From Fasciola hepatica (taxonomy: Eukaryota; Platyhelminthes; Trematoda; Plagiorchiida; Fasciolidae), in assembly GCA_948099385.1 (NCBI GenBank), contig CANUEZ040000164.1:1936501-2000500 (forward strand): DNA of 64,000 nt, written 5' to 3'. The position numbers and the translations under genes are program-made. Under the pieces are notes generated by a model, which did no database searches, was not told where the DNA came from, and saw only the letters and a program-made list of their open reading frames with translations. Of the stretch, positions 57,701 through 64,000 are shown piece after piece; position 1 is the stretch's first letter; every line of letters begins with the position of its first letter.

Positions 57701-58600
57701 GTCACTGCCCGGGAAGAAATTGAGGGCGGTAGTTATATGGATAAGAAAAAGGAGGCCATGTATCGATCCCTGGGGCACAGAGATTGAGGCCGGAGCTAAA
57801 GAGGAGTAGGATGGCCTTAATCTAACCGCGAAGGATGGGTCTGCAAGAGGGCTGCATGTGACTGAATGCAGCCGACCTGAAATGCCATACCACTTTGCTT
57901 TTAACACGAGGAGATCATGGGGGCCGCATCAAAGGCTTCGGCAAAGTCAGTGAAGGTGGCATGAGATATCCTTCCATCATAAAACCCTTGTGTTACACTG
58001 GAAGGAGGCCTCGCTGACTTGTTAGGACTCTTAGACTTTTCCTGTGGCTAGCACTGCAGCCGGTCTTGGGCTCATCTAGTTCACTGGTTGCAATGACAAG
58101 GCTGTTACTCAGAGAAGTACAAGACATGGATGATGGCTTTTTCGAATAGAGTGCAACCCCCCTGGTGTGACCTACCACTGCCTTAGGTTCGGGCCCATTT
58201 TTAAAAGTAACTGGTGTTAGTCGAATGACTGGTGTAGGCCTGAGCTTCGGATCATCTAGTGTCGGATACAACAGCTGGCTTTATAGTTCGACGCCTTACG
58301 TGTAAAGCTTATTCGGAGAGGCCCTTATGACTGTGTCACTAGCTTCCGCTGCCTAGGCAGTCTGTATGAGGCAATCAGGCGCTTTCTATGATGATTTAGA
58401 ACTAACAAGTGGGCCCAGAAGTTTTGTTAGCTTTTGAGATGAGCCAGGAACACCCTGATGAGTTTGAAACCTTGGGCTATGAGAGAGGACCAAGTATTTA
58501 TTTGCTTTCTCCGTAGGAACAGTTTGATTATCGAGACGGCCCCAAATAATGAGGCTTTTGGAACAGATATCCAAGTCTCGCAGCTCCTAAGCAGCAATAC
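54780..58600 (-). mobile_element. CR1-like LINE, long copy of a second subfamily, degenerate
   Basis: Minus strand. ORF1 remnant 58574-57993 (KSLIIWGRLDNQTVPTEKA). Endonuclease C-terminus near 57750-57690 (GSDHRMVPCKF). Linker and RT: SSRPGYDGIPPALFHLDG, SQWKTSTIVPIHKK, DPSNYRPINHAPSTARIMKR, HGLLKSHSCTTCQFDFFNLL, IIYLDMTKASDRVPYSRLL (catalytic Asp kept), QGSVLGPLFFLLYNGDIF and FADDINIV (about 56375-56350). C-terminus 55970-55605, then a long 3' region to about 54780. The RT motifs are intact across two overlapping frames (57576-56809, 56908-56189), so one frameshift near 56870 is the main RT lesion. Confidence 0.88.
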
Positions 58601-59799
58601 CTATGCGCCTTTCTGAGATCCTGGAGGCTTTTTGAGCTGCTGCTAGCTCCGGTCAAAGACGAAACATTGTGGCCTCTATATGCTCTATCTTTTCTCCAGG
58701 GTTCTCATGGTTTCTATGAGACAGACTACCTGAGGCTGCCTTGGAATCGCTATAAGACTGCTCTGAGTCCATTGAGGCTTCTCTACCTTGTTTCATGGGC
58801 ATCGTGTGTTCATCTGTCAATTCAGAAGACGTCTGAGTTTGGCTTTTTTCTCGGAAAAGGGATTAGATGGCCCGAGAAATATGTCAAAACCAAGATTGAC
58901 AGCGCCGGCACAACAGCAGTGAGCTGCTTTTGTGGGATGAACAGATTAGTGAACCAGGACTTTCAAATGTCACGCAAATATCGAACTCTATCGTTAAACA
59001 GCAGAGCTGCTAGGCCCAAACCAATTGAGGACCGTCCGCCAAGGTCCGATTAAAAAGGCGGAGCAAAGAGAATTTTGGTCAATAATTTACTCATTCAGAA
59101 GTAGTCATCTACAGACCGCCGCCAAGACTTCCCCCTTGAAGCAAACGTCAGAATGACCCTCGGATCTAACAGAAGGCATACAGGATGCAGGTCTTCATCA
59201 TCGTTACAAATTCTGTATGTGATCAGTCGCCCAAGGAACCAAGGAACGGCGCCACAGTCAGCTCTTGCAGCAGGTGGAGGCTTGCTGAGGTGCACAACGA
59301 CTTGACCGTCACCTACCAGGCCATCAACTAGACGTTATATATGACGACACATCGTGGAAGGTACTCTGGCACCGTACATCCAGGGGTTCCTCCATCCATG
59401 GTATTCGAACGTGCCAGGGAAAGGCAAAATAAAACAAATGAGCAAACAACAAAAAATAATAGCGAAATTGGGGAACTTTAACAGGTGGGTCCAAGCAATA
59501 GGTAGATTTTAGAATGTAGGAAACATCTAGTTTTTGTTTTACAAAATAGTGTCAAAAGGTGGAAACAAGGTTAGGCGGAGTTTGAAACGCAGGTGCTATC
59601 TATGAGACATTCTTACCATTGGAAATAACTGCCAGATGGCCCTTTTCGCGGCGGCCCTGCGGTTCCGAGTCCTACAATATGAAGCTCCAAGGTGGCTTCT
59701 ATGATAGGTGACGGGACTGTTGGGGCACTAGAGTTGAGCTGCTTTTTCCCCCGAAACTATTTTCAGCCTTAAGATGGTCAACAGATGTAGTTTCGTTTT
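58601..59799. other. No recognised coding feature
   Basis: A 128-codon plus frame at 58667-59053 and a minus frame at 59295-59095 lack family motifs that I can name. Confidence 0.4.
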
Positions 59800-61610
59800 T
59801 ATCATATCAATCAACGAGGTGAGCCCGATCTAGTTGCTGGAGCACCTCCGCTGGACTTTTTGAGGCCTCCACGGGGACTTTCTAACACTATCCGTGCTTG
59901 AAGAGAGGTAGACGCAAGTGAACAGTCCTGGTGGTTTGTGGGCTGGTCTAGAATGTGGTCGAGGCTTGCGCTCTGGCAAACCCAGCAACTGTGCAAATAA
60001 ATGCTAAGGTATTAAGCTCCACTGTCGCCACCATTGTGGCCTACTACGAAGTAATCCCCGGGTAACCGGATAGTTTGGCCTAATGGTAATTCCGCGGCTG
60101 GCGTGCTTATGTCAGGCTTGTAAGTGGATAGCAAACCAAAGAGGACGATTGGAAGCTGCTGCGCCCGGTTAAAACTGCCAGAAGCATTGAGTGAAAGCGT
60201 GAGCTGGAGATGAAAACACTCGGCCATACCGCTGGCCGATAGGTGATATGTAGTCGCTCGAGAAAGGAGGCTGTCTAACGTAAGCGGTATACATTCAAAC
60301 ATGTGTAGCTTGAATTGTGCGCCGCATTCGGTATTTATCCCTACTCTGAACCACGCAATGACACCCAACGTCCCATGAAACCAGCTGCTACGAATCACGT
60401 TCCTAAACTGGCAGAGGACATAGCCCCCGGCTAAAGAGGGAAACTGTGGACCATGGTAAGGAGGTAGCATGAACGTTTGACAGAGCTGATAGGACTAACG
60501 ATATCCATTCGGACGAGGGTGCACCCTGAGGACACAGCTTGAAAGTGGTTTAATCAACTCTTCGTTTGTCTAATTATCTTTGCTCACAGGCGGTGAACAC
60601 GTGAACGAGCCCAACTACGGATCATTTTCTGCAAACCGTGGCAGGGATTCCTATCCCTGGATTGCTTGGTGGTGGCTGGAAAACTGGGATGGACTAAATT
60701 ATGCAAAACGTCGAAGAATTTGCTGCGACCAGAAGCGGGTACGAGGGAATGCGTGTGTGGCAAAGTTATATACCCCAGATTATGGAGTCCGAGAAAGTGG
60801 CCGAGGGAAACTATAAAGGTTAAAGTGGTTTCACTTGGCTTGAATCTGGGAAATCCAATTCCGAACTTTGGGCTGCTTCGAGGTCCTTGACATCTGGCCG
60901 ACTAAAGACGGCGTTCCTCGCGAAAGATCATCAGCTACAACTTTGTCGGTGCCGGAAAAGTAACGAACGTTACTGGAAAACCCTTCTGTGGAGTCTAAAT
61001 GGCTCAAAGTACATGGCGACTGCTTGTCTGTTTGACTGTGAAAAGCTTATGTTAGTGTTTTGTGTCCGGTGAAGAAGATGGATTGTCTGCCTTTGAGGAT
61101 ACGTCGAAAGCAGTTCCCGAATAAGAGAGGACTACCTAGTTTCAGCTGGTAAGAGACGGCTAGAGAAAAAAGCTAGTGGTTTCAACTTGGTGCCGACCAC
61201 TTTTGGAGCGTGCCTACCATCCCATCGGTGGCTTTACCCAATCGAGCTTCAGAGTCGAAATGAAAGGGCGGAGTAGATAAAGCCGGCGCTTCTGCAACTG
61301 AATCGAAGGCAAGTTTGGCTTTTTCAGGTAATTCTGTGGGTCTACCTTAGCACCTCAAAGTAAGTTTGTTGAAGGCTGCCTTTGGTGGTCACATTTTGGG
61401 ATAAAACGCCGGTAACAGCTTACCATCCCGCTAAAACGACCAAAGGCTGCCAATGGAGTAGGTAAAGAAAAGCCATGAACGGTCTCTGTCTCTTTTTCCA
61501 GGGACCGGGTACCACGTTTATCACTCATGTGGCCTAAACAATCAGCTGAATTTTGGCCAAAGATAAATCTGCCCTCATTGACTGTTATACCGTATGCTGA
61601 CAAACGCTTA
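59800..61610 (-). mobile_element. CsRn1-like Gypsy pol relic (RT thumb, integrase)
   Basis: Minus strand. RT thumb 61603-61355: AYGITVNEGRFIFGQNSADC, LGHMSDKRGTRSLEKETETV, RFSGMVSCYRRFIPKC. Integrase core 60400-60080: TECGAQFKLHMFECI (second Asp of TDRG is Glu, a worn site), RATTYHLSASGMAECFHLQL (Glu kept), LFGLLSTYKPDISTPAAELP, GQTIRLPGDYFV. C-terminus near 59960-59890: RPHSRPAHKPPGLF. About 900 bp between RT and IN is unrecognisable, and many substitutions make it the oldest Gypsy copy here. Confidence 0.82.
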
Positions 61611-62245
61611 AGCTACTGATGTGGGACTTGTCTGTATGCGTTTCCAGGTTCACCGATTGTCAACAGGTGATTTACGCACGCAAAAACAAAGTCTGAGCTC
61701 CTGGTAACCTGGTCAGTATAATCGAAAGGTTTGCAAAGCTTTCCACAAGCAGAAAGGCATGTTTCGAGAAGCAAAAGGACCTAAAGGAATAATGACTCCA
61801 GTCTCGGGTGTATCCTCAACTGCCCCGGAAATCCGACAAACAGAAATCTTCACACTCCATTTTCACCTTTTGTCCACTCGAAAGTATTCCGAAATGGCAC
61901 GGCTCCCGGGATGTGACCTCCTCTCAAGCCGTCAAGCGCACACGATTGATCATTGGTTTCTGCTCCTTGGCCGATGAAGCACGCATTATCATGTTCCCTT
62001 ATGTTAGTCCCCTCGGTACAGAGTCAAGAGTTTCTGCACATACTATCATGACTAATTTCTGTATTGCGGACACAGGTTCCCAAAATGCTCCGGTTGGTCG
62101 ACCTTCATTCAATACGGTTTCCCTCAAACCACTTTCACCCAGAGCATCAAGCACAAATGCAAGCACGTCTGAACTCCCGATAGTGATAGATATCCACGAG
62201 GGACGGCTGGAACAGACACAGCCATATCTAAACTATCTGCTCTAT
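61611..62245 (+). other. Unresolved sequence upstream of the LTR
   Basis: A 157-codon plus frame at 61808-62281 includes CIADTGSQNAP, loosely like a protease DTG site, but the rest does not support it and it runs into the LTR. Confidence 0.25.
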
Positions 62246-62671
62246 CGTAACGGGGACTGCCAAGGCAAGGGAACGATCTGAATATCAAGGCGTAAGTACG
62301 AACCAACCGAGGGCTACAGACTAAAGAACAAACGGCGAATATGTCGAAGGCGGCCCGAAGCAGACAAAAGGAGGCATACGGACTACCGGAGAGGAAGCAA
62401 CGAGGTCTCCGGCAACCAGCAATATAGCCCATGAGTAAGGCTGCCGATTGAGCCGTCAAATGAGACAGTCGGACCAACCGAAGAAGGAAAACGTCCACCG
62501 GCCACGAGCAACTGGCCAGAAGGCAGCCAAAGTGCTCAAGCAGCTGCTTTAGAAATGTTGTTGATGCGCAATCTGGTAAAAGGTCTGTATGAACGAATGT
62601 GTGCTTCACGGTTTGGCTTATTTGGCCGTTGAAATACAAGCATTCTACCGTGTGTTTTCTTCATTGTTACA
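62246..62671 (+). repeat. Diverged solo-type Gypsy LTR
   Basis: Homologous to the reverse complement of 33093-33531 over its full length. Begins CGTAAC (mutated TGTAAC) and ends GTTACA. No PBS-like TGGTGCC follows and no pol adjoins, so it is a solo or orphan LTR. Roughly 70-75% identity by eye. Confidence 0.85.
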
Positions 62672-63117
62672 CTACGACCATTCCACGGCAGGAGCACCCC
62701 TGAAGCATATCCGACCAGCTCCAATAGTGCACTGGCCGATCCAGTTAACCCGGACTACCCGGCATTCTGTAGCGACTGAGTGGTGAAATGTGCCACTTTC
62801 TGTAGTCATACTGCACTGAGGGAAGTCCTATCCTAGCTGCGCAAACCAAGCCCTACCGCTACTCTTTCCGGACGGTACAAACGGGACGGAAAGAGCATTT
62901 TCCTCAGCGTCAAAATGTTCGGGGTTGCTCCTACTGCAAGCGGTAAAATAAATCGAAGTGATTTGAAAAATCCAAAAAACGAATGAAGTGAAAACCTGAA
63001 GAGCTGCCTGGGAATCCAAGTCGCCACCGACTTTAAGTGATGAAATGCTTTGCCGGTACTCGAGGATCCACAAAATATTAGAAAATATAAAGGGGTCACC
63101 AGTTCGCCACTCCAGAC
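62672..63117. other. No recognised feature
   Basis: Only overlapping short minus frames (63270-62833 the longest), without recognisable family resemblance. Confidence 0.4.
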
Positions 63118-63119
63118 AC

Positions 63120-63310
63120 TAAGTAGCAACCGGATCCCGTGAATGGCCCCGGGGCGGGTAACAAGCCAAAAGCTCTGATAGTTACCAAAAGACAGTAACA
63201 GCCGGTGAGACAGGTGAAGGATGGTCTGCAGGGAAACAGTTTTCGTCAGGTCTACGTAACTGAGCAACATCGGGCACGATATCAGCTGAAGAAGCTGAAG
63301 GCTCGACCGT
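63120..63310 (+). repeat. 190-bp dispersed repeat, copy 2
   Basis: Same-orientation partner of 46265-46455, sharing its end 'cagctgaag...gaaggNtcgacc'. Followed by a 10-base G run at 63345-63354. Confidence 0.75.
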
Positions 63311-63354
63311 CCGCAAGCAGAGAAACCAAAAATGAGTCTTTATTGGGGGGGGGG

Positions 63355-64000
63355 AGGCAATTGTCCGTACAGAACTCCGACAAAAAACGAGCAAGCCTGT
63401 CTCCTCGAACAACATGGAGAATTCCTGGGGTTGGGTGACAATTATTCATTTTTCTATAGTAAAATTTGGTCACAGATTTGAACATCAAAATCTACTCTTT
63501 TCCGGGTTGTTGCAAGTGAAACTAGATGACCACCACCTCAGAGTTGTCTCGTGTCCCGGAGAAGGTGCATACTCTGTGCTGCATGGGTCCCTCCGACTAA
63601 AAGCCGAACAGTTTTAACAGTTCCAAGTAGTGGAACCTGAAGAACGAGAGCCGTCTTGGTGAACTCATCATGGGGTGAGCCAACGGCTAGTTAGACTTGG
63701 AGATTCGAGAATCTAAAGTACAATAGACAAATCCTCAAGCCGTCAGCTTTGGTGTCCCCTTAAGTTCCGCCAGGTTGGTTTACTGCAAAAGAGAGGGGTT
63801 GACGGTGAACCGCTCCAGCTCCATCAATACACCATCTAAAGTCCAAGGCCCAGTGAGTAAAATCGATGAATGAAACCTTGCCTAAGCCCAACCCTCCCTA
63901 CCGCAGTGGAGCAGACAGAGGCCCACCTCAGCATGACCATCCTGGGTTCCTAAGTGTCCGTCTTTGACTAGGCTACTCTCCGAGTCGACGGAAACTCCGC
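63355..64000. other. No recognised feature
   Basis: No gene, repeat or transposon protein supported up to the window end. Confidence 0.5.

Noticed and set aside
58450..58480. Hammerhead ribozyme (CTGATGAG...GAAAC)
   Set aside because: Only a few bases separate the two core motifs, too short for stem II, and flanking stems I and III do not pair.
33093..62671. The two LTRs as ends of one element
   Set aside because: They are in opposite orientation and strongly diverged, and many unrelated elements and the NCAPG first exon lie between.

Overview
The window looks like a chromosome segment from a digenean trematode (a fluke). It is A/T-leaning eukaryotic DNA with very long introns, RTE and CR1/Jockey-type LINEs, Ty3/Gypsy elements (some CsRn1-like) and tRNA-headed SINEs. 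There are no operons and no bacterial or phage features. The assignment to flukes rests on repeat style and protein resemblance, without a database search.

One host gene is recognisable. It is a minus-strand orthologue of the condensin I subunit NCAPG/CAP-G, reading from right to left. Seven coding exons lie at 36901-36984, 24927-25154, 16578-16727, 8591-8900, 6851-7055, 3864-4112 and 1-112. All introns are GT-AG, every exon-exon phase matches, and together they encode the N-terminal 446 residues. The C-terminal part lies outside the window, before position 1. The introns (about 1.5-11.7 kb) are full of transposon remains.

Region by region: intron 6 (113-3863) holds a tRNA-headed SINE and an AT microsatellite. 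Introns 5 and 4 hold little that can be named. Intron 3 (8901-16577) contains a 5'-truncated RTE LINE at about 11045-13822 with an open reverse-transcriptase frame, antisense to the gene. Intron 2 (16728-24926) has decayed RTE copies, two tRNA-derived SINEs and a Gypsy relic. Intron 1 (25155-36900) has RTE relics, an almost complete but dead Gypsy element with one intact LTR (29480-33531), and a CR1 copy carrying a 155-nt inverted duplication.

Upstream of the gene (37-64 kb) I recognise only transposons: several CR1/Jockey-type LINEs on both strands (37105-37818, 39150-40985, 42150-43540, 46950-49970, 50040-51175, 52600-53560, 54780-58600), two Gypsy pol relics (43640-44530, 59800-61610) and a solo-type LTR (62246-62671). 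Apart from NCAPG the genes do not form a pathway: the window is one dispersed chromosome-condensation gene embedded in layered retrotransposon insertions. I found no convincing undescribed system. The most checkable observations are the reconstructed gene model, the inverted duplication, the active-site losses in the Gypsy element and the shared repeat modules.
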